From positions 1 through 64,000 of the forward strand of contig CALMYQ010000092.1 in assembly GCA_937873655.1 (NCBI GenBank): a DNA stretch of 64,000 bases, given 5' to 3'. The DNA comes from an uncultured Lewinella sp. (GTDB taxonomy: Bacteria; Bacteroidota; Bacteroidia; Chitinophagales; Saprospiraceae). The notes under the pieces are model-generated. The model did not search any database. It was not told where the DNA came from and saw nothing but the letters and a program-made list of their open reading frames with translations. A program made the translations under genes and the position numbers. Shown here piece by piece: positions 48,221 to 57,200 of this stretch (the stretch's first letter is position 1; each line of letters begins with the position of its first letter).

Positions 48221-48260
48221 CGCCGGCTTCAATGTTCCACGTGGAACATTGAAGCCGGCG
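48221..48260. repeat. perfect 40-bp palindrome around parS site 2
   Basis: Bases 48221-48240 are the exact reverse complement of 48241-48260, and pairing continues outward with a single mismatch to 48217/48264. The outer arms differ in sequence from those around site 1, so the shared core rather than a duplicated hairpin is what is conserved. Confidence 0.85.
48233..48248. other. parS: parS-like ParB-binding site 2
   Basis: A second exact copy of TGTTCCACGTGGAACA, 48 bp from the first centre to centre, between the thrC stop and the UxaA gene start. Two perfect copies this close make chance very unlikely. Confidence 0.8.
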
Positions 48261-48272
48261 GCTAAAGGTTTG

Positions 48273-49613
48273 CTATTGAATAAAATGGTTTTGGAGCCAG
48301 TCCTTAAGAGCGGAATATTGGTTGGATACAGGCGTCGATAGTTTATCCAGATGGGCTAAAACAGCTAATCGTTCCGGGATTTCTACAGGCTCGTGAGTGG
48401 CAGCTTCAACTTCGTCGATGAACTTTGAGGGATGCGCTGTTTCTAAAATGATGCCTTTTGATGGGGTCTTTTCGTTTAGTTGGTATTCCTTTAGTGCAAG
48501 ATAACCCACTGCTCCATGGGGGTCGATGGTGTATTGGTATTTTTGGAACACCTCAGAAATGGCGGACCTGGTACTTTTGTCGTCAAATCCATATCCTGAA
48601 ATAGCGGTTTTCATGGGCGTCCAGGCTGCTTTTTCGGAGGCGCCATCGGCCTGGGTTTCCTGAAAAAGATCGACCATTCTGGCAAAATTGGATGGATTAC
48701 CTACGTCCATGGCATTGGATATCGTGGCCTTTGAGGGTCTTGATCTATACTCGCCGCGCTGCAAATATTCGGGTACCACGTCGTTGATGTTGGTTGCGGC
48801 AATGAAATGATGGATCGGCAATCCCATCTTTTGAGCGAACAACCCGGCGGTGAGGTTCCCGAAATTACCGCTGGGGATGCTGAAAACTACCGGGTCTTTA
48901 ACTTGCCCCAGTTGTTTATATGCTTCAAAATAATAAAAAGACTGCGGGATCAGCCGTGAAATATTAATCGAATTGGCTGAGCTGAGCCGGAGTTGATTGC
49001 GCAATTCCTTATCCAGAAACGCTTGTTTGACCATGGCCTGGCAATCATCAAACGTACCGGCAACTTCCAGTGCAAAAATGTTTTCGCCCAGCGTAGTGAG
49101 TTGTTTCTCCTGCAAGTCGCTTACCTTGCCGCTGGGATACAGGATGACCACCCGGATGCCTGGCGTTTTGTAAAACCCGGACGCCACAGCGCCTCCTGTG
49201 TCTCCCGATGTAGCCACCAGGATGGTCAGCGGGTCTTTTTCTCCGGCATTAAAATATCCCATCAAACTTGCCATGAAGCGGGCGCCGAAATCCTTGAACG
49301 CTAAGGACGGTCCGTGAAATAGTTCGAGGACGTGTTTTTGTTCGTCCAGTTGTACCAGGGGCGCGGGGAAAGTCAGCGAACGCTCAATGATAGCCCAAAG
49401 GTCGGCATCCGGTATCTCACCCATGAATATGCTCTTGGAAATGGCATACCCGATTTCCTGAAAGCTGTAATTTCCAAGGTTCCTAATGAATGAGGAATCC
49501 AGTAGCGGAATGATCGTAGGCATGTACAAGCCGTTGTCTTCCGGCAATCCTTTAAATACCGCTTCTTTCAGAGAGACCAGTGCTTGTTTGTTTTTTGTGC
49601 TATAAAGTTGCAT
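48273..49613 (-). CDS. thrC: threonine synthase
   Basis: A PLP enzyme that converts O-phosphohomoserine to threonine. 446 residues from the ATG at 49613 (MQLYSTKNK), which avoids a 7-bp overlap with thrB; an ATG four codons earlier is possible. The PLP-binding Lys lies in SLAFKDFGARF, and the phosphate-binding segment ATSGDTGGAVASGF follows. Last gene of thrA-thrB-thrC. Confidence 0.97.
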   Translation of the reverse strand: MQLYSTKNKQALVSLKEAVFKGLPEDNGLYMPTIIPLLDSSFIRNLGNYSFQEIGYAISKSIFMGEIPDADLWAIIERSLTFPAPLVQLDEQKHVLELFHGPSLAFKDFGARFMASLMGYFNAGEKDPLTILVATSGDTGGAVASGFYKTPGIRVVILYPSGKVSDLQEKQLTTLGENIFALEVAGTFDDCQAMVKQAFLDKELRNQLRLSSANSINISRLIPQSFYYFEAYKQLGQVKDPVVFSIPSGNFGNLTAGLFAQKMGLPIHHFIAATNINDVVPEYLQRGEYRSRPSKATISNAMDVGNPSNFARMVDLFQETQADGASEKAAWTPMKTAISGYGFDDKSTRSAISEVFQKYQYTIDPHGAVGYLALKEYQLNEKTPSKGIILETAHPSKFIDEVEAATHEPVEIPERLAVLAHLDKLSTPVSNQYSALKDWLQNHFIQ

Positions 49614-49618
49614 AGTGC

Positions 49619-50551
49619 TTAGCATTTTGTAGCGCCTTCCTGGTTTATGGCAGAAATAAAAACCTGATTTCCGATTTTGGCCTCCGTAAAGACTTTGCTC
49701 ATCGCCTTACCCGCCGTTTCCGCAACCAGGCTGTTGGCGCATAGTGCAAATATTGAAGGACCTGCCCCGGATATGCTGCACCCCAACGCACCTGCATCCA
49801 GTGCAGCAGCTTTCACTTCATAAAAATGAGGGATCAATCGGGCTCGTTGGGGTTCAATGATAACATCATTCAAAGACCTGCCGATTAACTCGAGATCGCT
49901 GTTGTACAACCCGACAATCAACCCGCCAAGATTGCCGTTCTGTTCGATGCATTGCTGGAGGCTGACAGCGTCACTCAGGACGTTCCGGGCATCTTTGGTC
50001 AGTATTTCAACCTGAGGATGAACCACAGCAGCATAAAGACCTTTTGGAACAGGAAGCCGGTGTATATCAAGGTCCTTGTTGCTTCTGATCAGAACCATTC
50101 CGCCGATTAAGGACGGGGCAACGTTGTCCGCGTGATAAGCGCCGTCCGCAATCTGTTCACCCAATACGGCAAAAGGCAATAAAGCTCTTTTTTCCAGCGG
50201 CCGGCCCAGCAACTCATTTACTGCCACAACTGCGCCGGCTGCACTGGCTGCGCTGGACCCCAGTCCGCTGCCGAACGGCATTTTTTTATGGATTTCCATT
50301 TCAATGCCGCGCCCCGTTTCTCCAAGGTATTCCAACAGCTTTAGTGCGGCAAAACCGGCCGTGTTCTTTTCCGGCTCCATGGGTAACTTCCCTTTTGCTC
50401 CGGTTATCTGGGTGATCCTAAAACCGGGAGTTTCGGAAAGGCGAACAATAATTTCATCCCCCGGCCGCTCCAGGGCAAAGCCCAGGATATCGAAACCGGC
50501 CGCTACATTGGCTACAGATGCGGGAGCGAAAATCTTGATCCCTGGATTCAT
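49619..50551 (-). CDS. thrB: homoserine kinase
   Basis: A 310-residue GHMP kinase that phosphorylates homoserine. ATP-binding loop MPFGSGLGSSAASAAGAV is intact, with the N-terminal APASVANVAAGFDILGFA and the C-terminal glycine-rich ISGAGPSIFAL. It lies 25 bp after thrA and directly before thrC. Confidence 0.97.
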   Translation of the reverse strand: MNPGIKIFAPASVANVAAGFDILGFALERPGDEIIVRLSETPGFRITQITGAKGKLPMEPEKNTAGFAALKLLEYLGETGRGIEMEIHKKMPFGSGLGSSAASAAGAVVAVNELLGRPLEKRALLPFAVLGEQIADGAYHADNVAPSLIGGMVLIRSNKDLDIHRLPVPKGLYAAVVHPQVEILTKDARNVLSDAVSLQQCIEQNGNLGGLIVGLYNSDLELIGRSLNDVIIEPQRARLIPHFYEVKAAALDAGALGCSISGAGPSIFALCANSLVAETAGKAMSKVFTEAKIGNQVFISAINQEGATKC

Positions 50552-50576
50552 TTTATAACAATATATTTACAAAAAA

Positions 50577-53033
50577 TTATGACAGATATTCGCCGATTTG
50601 AATGATCTCAGCAAAAACACCGGCGGCCGTAACTTCCGCACCCGCCCCGGGCCCGCGGACCACAAGGGGCCGGTCCTTATATCGGTCGGTTGTGAAAACC
50701 ACCATATTGTCGCTGCCGCTCAGCATATAAAAGGGATGATCCGGGCTTACCGCCTCAAGGCCGATGGATGCCTTGTCACCGTCGAGTTTGGCGACCATGC
50801 GCAGAACCTTACCCTCGGCGGCGGCTTCCACCCGGAGGTTTTCGAAGTATGGATCCGCTTTTACCAGCTCTTCAAAGAAGGACGCAACATCCGGTGCGTT
50901 CAGGCAAGCCTCGGGAAGCATATTGTGCAGCACTACATCGTCAGACTCCATGGCCAAACCGGTTTCACGGGCCAAAATCAGGATCTTGCGTTTGATGTCT
51001 GCACCGCTGAGGTCGACACGCGGGTCCGGTTCCGTATATCCCCTGTTCTTGGCTTCGGTCACGATATCGCTGAAGCGAATGCCTTCATTAAAAGAATTAA
51101 AGATGAAGGACAAGGATCCGGACAGCACTCCTTCAATCTTCAGGATCCGGTCACCGCTGATGATCAGGTTGTAAAGCGTTGAAATTATGGGAAGACCGGC
51201 GCCTACATTGGTTTCATATTTAAAGAGCACGCCTCTTTTTTCGGCAATTTTCTTGAGCCGGAGGTATTGCATATAAGAACCCGACGTCCCCATTTTATTG
51301 GGCGTGGAGATGGAAATGCTGGAATCCAGAATGTTTTCGTAATATGCCGCAACCTTTTCATCGGCGGTGTTGTCAATAAAAATGGTATTGGACAGGTTAT
51401 AAGACTTCATCTTGTCGATAAAGGCATTGATGTTGGTCGGCAATTCCGCAAGATCCAGCTGTCCTTTCCAGTCGGCAAGATCCAGTCCGTTCTCGTTGAA
51501 GGTCATTTTGCGGGTATTGGCCAATCCGACGATCTTGATTTCCTGTGTTCTGCTTTCCTTCAAAAAGGCGGCATTTTCGCGAATCTGCTTGATCAAGGTG
51601 CTGCCGATCAAACCTACACCTACCATGAATAAATGCAGCTCTTGCGTATCTGACAAGAAAAATGCTTCATGGAGGGCGTTCAGGGCTTTGGCTTCATTCT
51701 GTTTGTTGACAACAACGGAAATGTTAAGCTCGGATGACCCCTGGGCGATGGCAACGGCATTGACACCGTTTTTGCCCAGCGCCTGAAACAATCTGCCGGA
51801 GATCCCCGGCTGGTAGCGCATATTTTCTCCGATGATGGCTACGACCGACAGATCCAGTTCTTCCCTTACCGGATCTACGATCCCGGATTGCATTTCAAAC
51901 TCAAATTCCTTCTCGATCCGTTTACGGGCCTTAGTCGCCATCGAGGGTTGGATGGCAAAACTGATGGAATACTCTGAAGACCCCTGGGTGATGAGGATAA
52001 TATTGATACCCGCCTGCGCCAAAGAGCTGAACAGCCGGCCGGCTATACCTGGCACCCCGAATAATCCGCCGCCGGATAAGGTCAGCAAGGCAACGGACTC
52101 AATAGACGATATGCCTTTTACAGCAGGCCCCTTCGGATCTGCTTGTCTGGACACCAAGGTGCCGGGAAAGTCAGGATTGAAGGTGTTTTTGATATAGAGC
52201 GGAATCTCCTGTTTCAGTGCCGGCTGAAGGGTAGGCGGATAGATCACCTTGGCGCCGAAGTGCGACATTTCCATGGCCTCGGCATAGGTCATGGTGGGAA
52301 TGGTGAATGCCTTTTTTACCTTTCTGGGATCGGCCGTGAGCACGCCGTCGACATCGGTCCAGATTTCGATCGAAACGGCGTTCAAGCCGGCTGCCAGAAT
52401 AGCAGCCGTGTAATCGGATCCTCCGCGGCCCAACGTAGTGGTCAGTCCGCCTTTGGCACTGGCAATAAAGCCGGTAACCACCTGGACACCTGGATTTTCG
52501 GCGTAATATTTTTGGATATTCTTGTTGGTCAGCTCGAAATCAACCTTGGCCGAGCCAAAAGATTTATCGGTTTTGATGATTTTCCGGGCATCCAGGTAAG
52601 CGGCATTGATCCCGATTTGGCGCAGGTAATGCGCTATGATAAAGGAGGAATTTCTCTCTCCGAAGCTCAGCACATAATCCAGGGTTCTGGCCGACGCTTC
52701 CCGAACCAGGAAAATTCCGTAAAGAAGATTGCTGAGCACCTCATGATTGTTCTCCAGTTCCGGGAGGACCGCCTTGAGCGCATCGCCGGTCAGGAGGTTC
52801 TTGGCCGCTTCGAAGTGCCGGTTGCTGAAATCCGTTACGAGGTCGTGATAGCTTTCATCTCCATCAGCAGCCCGTTGGCTCATGGAGATCAGCGAATCGG
52901 TTACCCCGCTGAATGCGGAAAAAACGACGGTGAATTGTTCACCTCTGCTGTAATATTTTTTGAGGATATCTCCGATCCCCCGGATACGTTCAGGTTTGCC
53001 AACGGACGATCCGCCGAATTTTAATACTTTCAT
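50577..53033 (-). CDS. thrA: bifunctional aspartokinase / homoserine dehydrogenase
   Basis: An 818-residue fusion catalysing the first and third steps from aspartate to threonine. Aspartokinase part (about 1-285) begins KFGGSSVGKPERI and carries TTLGRGGSDYTAAI. Two ACT domains (about 310-450) would bind the feedback effector. Homoserine dehydrogenase part (about 465-818) has GVGLIGSTL and YTEPDPRVDLSGADIKRK. The missing middle step is supplied by asd. No threonine-codon leader peptide was seen upstream. Confidence 0.97.
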   Translation of the reverse strand: MKVLKFGGSSVGKPERIRGIGDILKKYYSRGEQFTVVFSAFSGVTDSLISMSQRAADGDESYHDLVTDFSNRHFEAAKNLLTGDALKAVLPELENNHEVLSNLLYGIFLVREASARTLDYVLSFGERNSSFIIAHYLRQIGINAAYLDARKIIKTDKSFGSAKVDFELTNKNIQKYYAENPGVQVVTGFIASAKGGLTTTLGRGGSDYTAAILAAGLNAVSIEIWTDVDGVLTADPRKVKKAFTIPTMTYAEAMEMSHFGAKVIYPPTLQPALKQEIPLYIKNTFNPDFPGTLVSRQADPKGPAVKGISSIESVALLTLSGGGLFGVPGIAGRLFSSLAQAGINIILITQGSSEYSISFAIQPSMATKARKRIEKEFEFEMQSGIVDPVREELDLSVVAIIGENMRYQPGISGRLFQALGKNGVNAVAIAQGSSELNISVVVNKQNEAKALNALHEAFFLSDTQELHLFMVGVGLIGSTLIKQIRENAAFLKESRTQEIKIVGLANTRKMTFNENGLDLADWKGQLDLAELPTNINAFIDKMKSYNLSNTIFIDNTADEKVAAYYENILDSSISISTPNKMGTSGSYMQYLRLKKIAEKRGVLFKYETNVGAGLPIISTLYNLIISGDRILKIEGVLSGSLSFIFNSFNEGIRFSDIVTEAKNRGYTEPDPRVDLSGADIKRKILILARETGLAMESDDVVLHNMLPEACLNAPDVASFFEELVKADPYFENLRVEAAAEGKVLRMVAKLDGDKASIGLEAVSPDHPFYMLSGSDNMVVFTTDRYKDRPLVVRGPGAGAEVTAAGVFAEIIQIGEYLS

Positions 53034-53116
53034 ACCCTTACCGAAAATAGGTGAAAATTGAATTGGCGATTTGGTTAGGCACTCCGGCTGCAGGAATCTG
53101 CTGCTTCACGGACGGG

Positions 53117-53124
53117 CAAAGGTA
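53117..53124 (-). promoter_or_regulatory. candidate -7 element for thrABC
   Basis: The minus strand reads TACCTTTG, matching TAnnTTTG, 83 bp before the thrA ATG. The base triplet at the -33 spacing is TTT rather than TTG. Confidence 0.38.
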
Positions 53125-53177
53125 CTGTATTTGATCAGGTTAAAAAACAGAAAACAAAAAATATAGCTTCCTGAGAA

Positions 53178-53663
53178 CTAGGTAAGTATAAAGGAAGTAA
53201 GCCTGTTCAGGGATTCTTCCTCCTTTTGGCGCATCATCGTGCTTTCTTCCGGCGTTTTATCCTTGTACCCGCACAGGTGCAGCACGCCGTGGATCATTAC
53301 CCGGCGGAGTTCCTGTTCGAAAGCGGCATTGAACAGGCCGGCATTTTCCCGGACCCGGTCGATACTGATGAAGATATCTCCCTGGATGCGAGGAGGGGCT
53401 GCATAGGGAAACGTGATCACATCGGTAAGATCGTCATGATCGAGGTACGCCACATTGATCTGGTGGAGATGATTGTCGCTGCAAAAGATAAAATTCAGGA
53501 AATCCAGCTCGCTGTTTTCAGCGGAAATGACAAATGAGATCCAGTTTGAGATAGCCGGAGCATTAGAAAGCTCGAAGTCAATATCTTCAGAAAAAAAGGT
53601 GATGGGTTCTTCCTGACCGGATGCATCGGGATTCGGGAAGAAGTCCGGCCCTGCCGGCGTCAT
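53178..53663 (-). CDS. ybeY: endoribonuclease YbeY
   Basis: A 161-residue rRNA-maturation nuclease. The zinc-site motif is HGVLHLCGYKD: His125 and His129 are conserved, but the third ligand position of the usual H-x3-H-x5-H is Asp135. The start overlaps the upstream RsbW-like gene by 4 bp (ATGA), giving an N-terminal extension of about 20 residues before the usual start ITFFSEDI. Function as YbeY is very likely given the rest of the fold. Confidence 0.93.
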   Translation of the reverse strand: MTPAGPDFFPNPDASGQEEPITFFSEDIDFELSNAPAISNWISFVISAENSELDFLNFIFCSDNHLHQINVAYLDHDDLTDVITFPYAAPPRIQGDIFISIDRVRENAGLFNAAFEQELRRVMIHGVLHLCGYKDKTPEESTMMRQKEEESLNRLTSFILT

Positions 53664-54070
53664 AGCATAAAGAGCATTTCTACCGTACTGCCGTTATTGT
53701 CGAATTTGATCCGGTCGGAAAGCTGTTGCATAAGAAAAACGCCACGGCCGCCGCATTTGCAGATATTGTCCGGCGTGGTTGGATCGGGAATGCTTTGGAA
53801 GTCAAACCCGCGGCCTTCGTCTGATACCCGAATGGCGAGAGAGGCATCATTTTTTTTCAGGCTGATGCGGACAGACTTGGACTCGTCGTTCCGGTTGCCG
53901 TGTATAATAGCATTATTGACAGCTTCGGTAACGCTTATGAGGATATTCCCGTATTGATCCGGGCTCAACTTGTACTTTTCGACGGCCCTTTTTACAAAGG
54001 GCTCTAATTGTGAGATATTGCGTGGGTTGGAAGTAAGTCTCAACATAGTCGATTTAGCGCTCATTTGCAA
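53660..54070 (-). CDS. RsbW-like ATP-binding anti-sigma/regulatory kinase
   Basis: A 136-residue GHKL ATPase domain of the RsbW/SpoIIAB type. The N box is EAVNNAIIHGN, the G1 box SDEGRGFD and the G2 box GGRGVFLMQQL. Such kinases phosphorylate STAS-domain antagonists or hold a sigma factor. No dedicated STAS antagonist or PP2C phosphatase gene is adjacent. It overlaps ybeY by 4 bp and so is translationally coupled to it. Confidence 0.9.
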   Translation of the reverse strand: MQMSAKSTMLRLTSNPRNISQLEPFVKRAVEKYKLSPDQYGNILISVTEAVNNAIIHGNRNDESKSVRISLKKNDASLAIRVSDEGRGFDFQSIPDPTTPDNICKCGGRGVFLMQQLSDRIKFDNNGSTVEMLFML

Positions 54071-54204
54071 AACCTTACAAAAATAAGCTTTTTTTCAAAA
54101 TGATGCAATAGGCAGGCGCCGTATTGCTTAATAAAATCTGTATTTGGACGCAAAATCTGGATATTAGTCACACTAAAGGGGTAGGGCTTCAAGGGGATAT
54201 TGTG

Positions 54205-54246
54205 CCAGAGGGTCGGCTTAAAAAGGCTGAAAAACCGACCCTCTGG
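54205..54246 (-). terminator. hairpin downstream of the DUF4175 gene
   Basis: The 12-bp arms CCAGAGGGTCGG (54205-54216) and CCGACCCTCTGG (54235-54246) pair exactly. No long U-run follows on the minus strand, so it may act as an RNA-stabilising or pause hairpin rather than a pure intrinsic terminator. Confidence 0.6.
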
Positions 54247-54253
54247 TGCGCAG

Positions 54254-57200
54254 TTACTGGGCTGATTTAAGGGTTTTGAAGTACTCGTCGACCAAGGACT
54301 TGTAATAGGGTTTGAGCGACGGAGAAACGGAGCGGTACATCTCAATTTCGGATTCGCGTTTTTTGAGGTATTCTTCGAGCGACGGCGGCATTTTCCGCTC
54401 TTTCTGAGAAGCGGCTTCCGCTTTTCGCTTGTTGTCGTATTCCCGTTCCCGTTCGGCTTTTTCGTGTTCCAGCAAACGGGTCAGAATTTCGGCCTGGCGC
54501 TCCATCATTTCATTGGTCAATTGTTTGTTGACCAGTTCGGTTTCGGTTTGATCCATTTTATCGATCAGGTCCTGGAGCGATTTATCGCCCTGGCCTTTTT
54601 GCTGCATTTCCTTTTGCTTTTCGCGCAGTGCATTGCGGAGCGCGGATTGTTTGGCCGCCATTTTGGCAAATTCCTCGCTGGAGCCCTTCCCGCCCTTTTT
54701 GAGCGCATCCCTCATTTGCTGCATCTGCTGGTTAAGCTGTTCCTGGCCCTGGCTCATCTTGTCTTTGGGCACATTACCGTTTTTGCCCTGCCCGCCGGGG
54801 TTGGTGCACATCTGCTGGCCGGACATCATACCGGACATTTGCTGTTGCATCTGGTTCATGACCTCACTGAGCATGAGTGCCAGGTCGTTTACGTTCTTCA
54901 TGATGAGCTGCTGGTTGTCGGCAGCCTGAGATTTGCGGCGATCTTCGAGGTCTTCAAGGGTCGTCCGCATGTTACTTTTTATTTCGGTTACTTTTTCCGT
55001 AACGAAAGATTCGATCTGATAAACGCGTTTGCTCAAAGCCTGCAAGGTATCCTGGACGAGCCTGAAATCATCTTCCAATTTGAATTGCTGCTGAACAAGT
55101 TCAACGTATTTGGGCGTACTGACTTCTACATCGTCGAAGGATGCGATCAGGTCTTCCTGGTCGAAAGAAAGGCCGACCAGGTTTTCCAGCAATTGCCGCA
55201 GGGACTGCATGTCTTCCTGCATTTGCTCCATTTCCTGCGACTGCATTTGCATCGCCATGGACATGGCCATGCTTTTCATGTTCTTTGCCGCGTTTTTCTG
55301 GGATTTGGAGGCTTTGCTGTTCTGATTTTGCTGGATCTGCTCCTGGCTTTTTTCCATATCCTGCTGGATGTCCTGCATTTCCTGCTTGAAATCATCGACA
55401 TCCTTAGGGGACTCAAGGTCCTGGTTTTTCTCCTGGATATCCTCCATTTTTTCCTGGACATCTTCGAACTTCTCGTTCAGTTCTTCCTGTTTTTTATCGA
55501 GTTCTTCCTGTGAAAGGTCCTTGTTTTCTGTTTGATCGCTGAGTTTTTCCTGTTCTTCAGCCAGTTCCTGAAGTTTGTCCAGCGTTTCCTGCATTTCTTT
55601 TTCCAGCTCCAGGTTTTTGTAGAGTTCGAGCAGGCGGTCCAGTTCTTTTTCCACTTCTTCATCATTAAACTGGACATCTTCCATCATTTCCAGGGCATTG
55701 TCTTTTTCCAGCTCCTGGAGCATGTCTTCTATCTGTTGCATCAGCTCCTTCATTTGATCGCTCATGACCTCGTCAAAAAGCTGTTGGAGCTGCTGTTGTT
55801 TTTCCATTATTTTTTGATCCGTCTCGGAGTATTCCTGCTGGTTCTGAAGGTTTTCCTGAAAATCCTGTTTGGCCTGATCGATCTGTTTTTGGAGTTCTTT
55901 CTGGCGATCCAGCATTTTCTCCAGGTCTTTTTTGCTTTGCCAATCCAGATCGCGTTCCTGGAGCAATTTTTCGCGCATTTTCTTCATTTCCTCCTGGATC
56001 TTGCGCGATTCCTCCATAGCGTCGCTCAGGTTTTTTTTGATCTGTTCGCTGTTTTGGTCGGCCATGGCTTCAAATTCTTCTACCGTGGGCATTGCAAACA
56101 GGAAGGGGTTTGTCTTGGCGGATTTGCTGCCGTTGACGCCGTCGTTGTCAAATACTTCAAAATAATAGGTTACCTGGTCGCCTGGTTTGAGTTCCAGGTC
56201 AGCCATATTGAACGTGTAGTCATAGCGGATTTCCTTTCCGTCGGGTTTCGGCATTTTTACGCTGTGGAGTTCGCCTTCTTCGCCTTCACTGGGCCTGACC
56301 CGGTAATTGAAGGATAAGCTCAGCAAGCCGTAATCATCGGAGGCGTCACCAACAAAAAACAGGAGTTTCCTGTCGGTGCTGTCCACAAATTTTTCAGCCT
56401 TTATAGTCGGATAAAGGTCGGGGATAATAGAAAGCGTATAGCTGATGGAATCGGCATTGGGCAGCGCCTTATTGGAGATGTAGAGTTTGTACGCTTCATC
56501 CTCCATTGCCCGCTTCTTGAAGGTGAACAGGTCATCGCTGAAGCGGTTAGCGGATTCTGACTTTCCGTTTTTTGAAAAGAACAGGTTGATGGCGTCTGTA
56601 TTTTCTGAGTTGAAAATCCAGTCAATATTGGTACCGACGGGTACTACAAGGTCGCCGATGCTGTTAAGCGTTTCGTCTTTGCGCAAGGTATAGGACGGGT
56701 AGTCGAGTTTGACCTCAAACCCGGCGAGGTTTGGCCTGCGAAGGACTTCGAGGTTGTACTCTCTGGAAGAAACGCCGCTGGAATAGAGGTGGAATTCCGT
56801 TTCTTTCTGCACGTTATTGAACCGGTAGCTGAACCGGTTGGGGGCGTCTTTGGTCAGGCGGTATTGGTAGCCTTCAATTTCAATGAAAGCATCGTTGGGC
56901 AGCTGGTTGCCGTCCACTTCAACAGATAAAAGATAGTCTTCGAACTGAACGACCTGCAAAGCATCGGCATTGACGTTGAAATGGAACGGCGCCGGTTTTT
57001 CATAATCCCGGCCGTTGTGCAGCAGGCGGGAAGCGCTGTCCTTGATCATCGTTGGAGCGGCAAAGAGCAGGACGAGGAGCAATAGGAGCGGCGGCAGCGC
57101 ATAGCGAAGATATTTCTTATTCTGACCGAGGTTGATGGCCGATTTGAAGGGAACCAGTTTGATTTCCTCGGATTTCTGGTCGATACTGGCGAGGATAAGG

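Noticed and set aside
48172..48264. Reading the two palindromes simply as thrC terminators
   Set aside because: No U-run follows either hairpin on the minus strand, and the shared 16-bp core matches parS exactly while the arms differ.
53034..53177. Threonine/isoleucine leader-peptide attenuator before thrA
   Set aside because: No short frame rich in Thr or Ile codons and no competing hairpins were found; only a -7-like element is visible.
54464..55513. A 349-codon plus-strand frame rich in Leu and Phe
   Set aside because: It is the reverse complement of the Glu/Gln/Lys-rich coiled coil of the DUF4175 gene; such antisense frames are expected from that composition.
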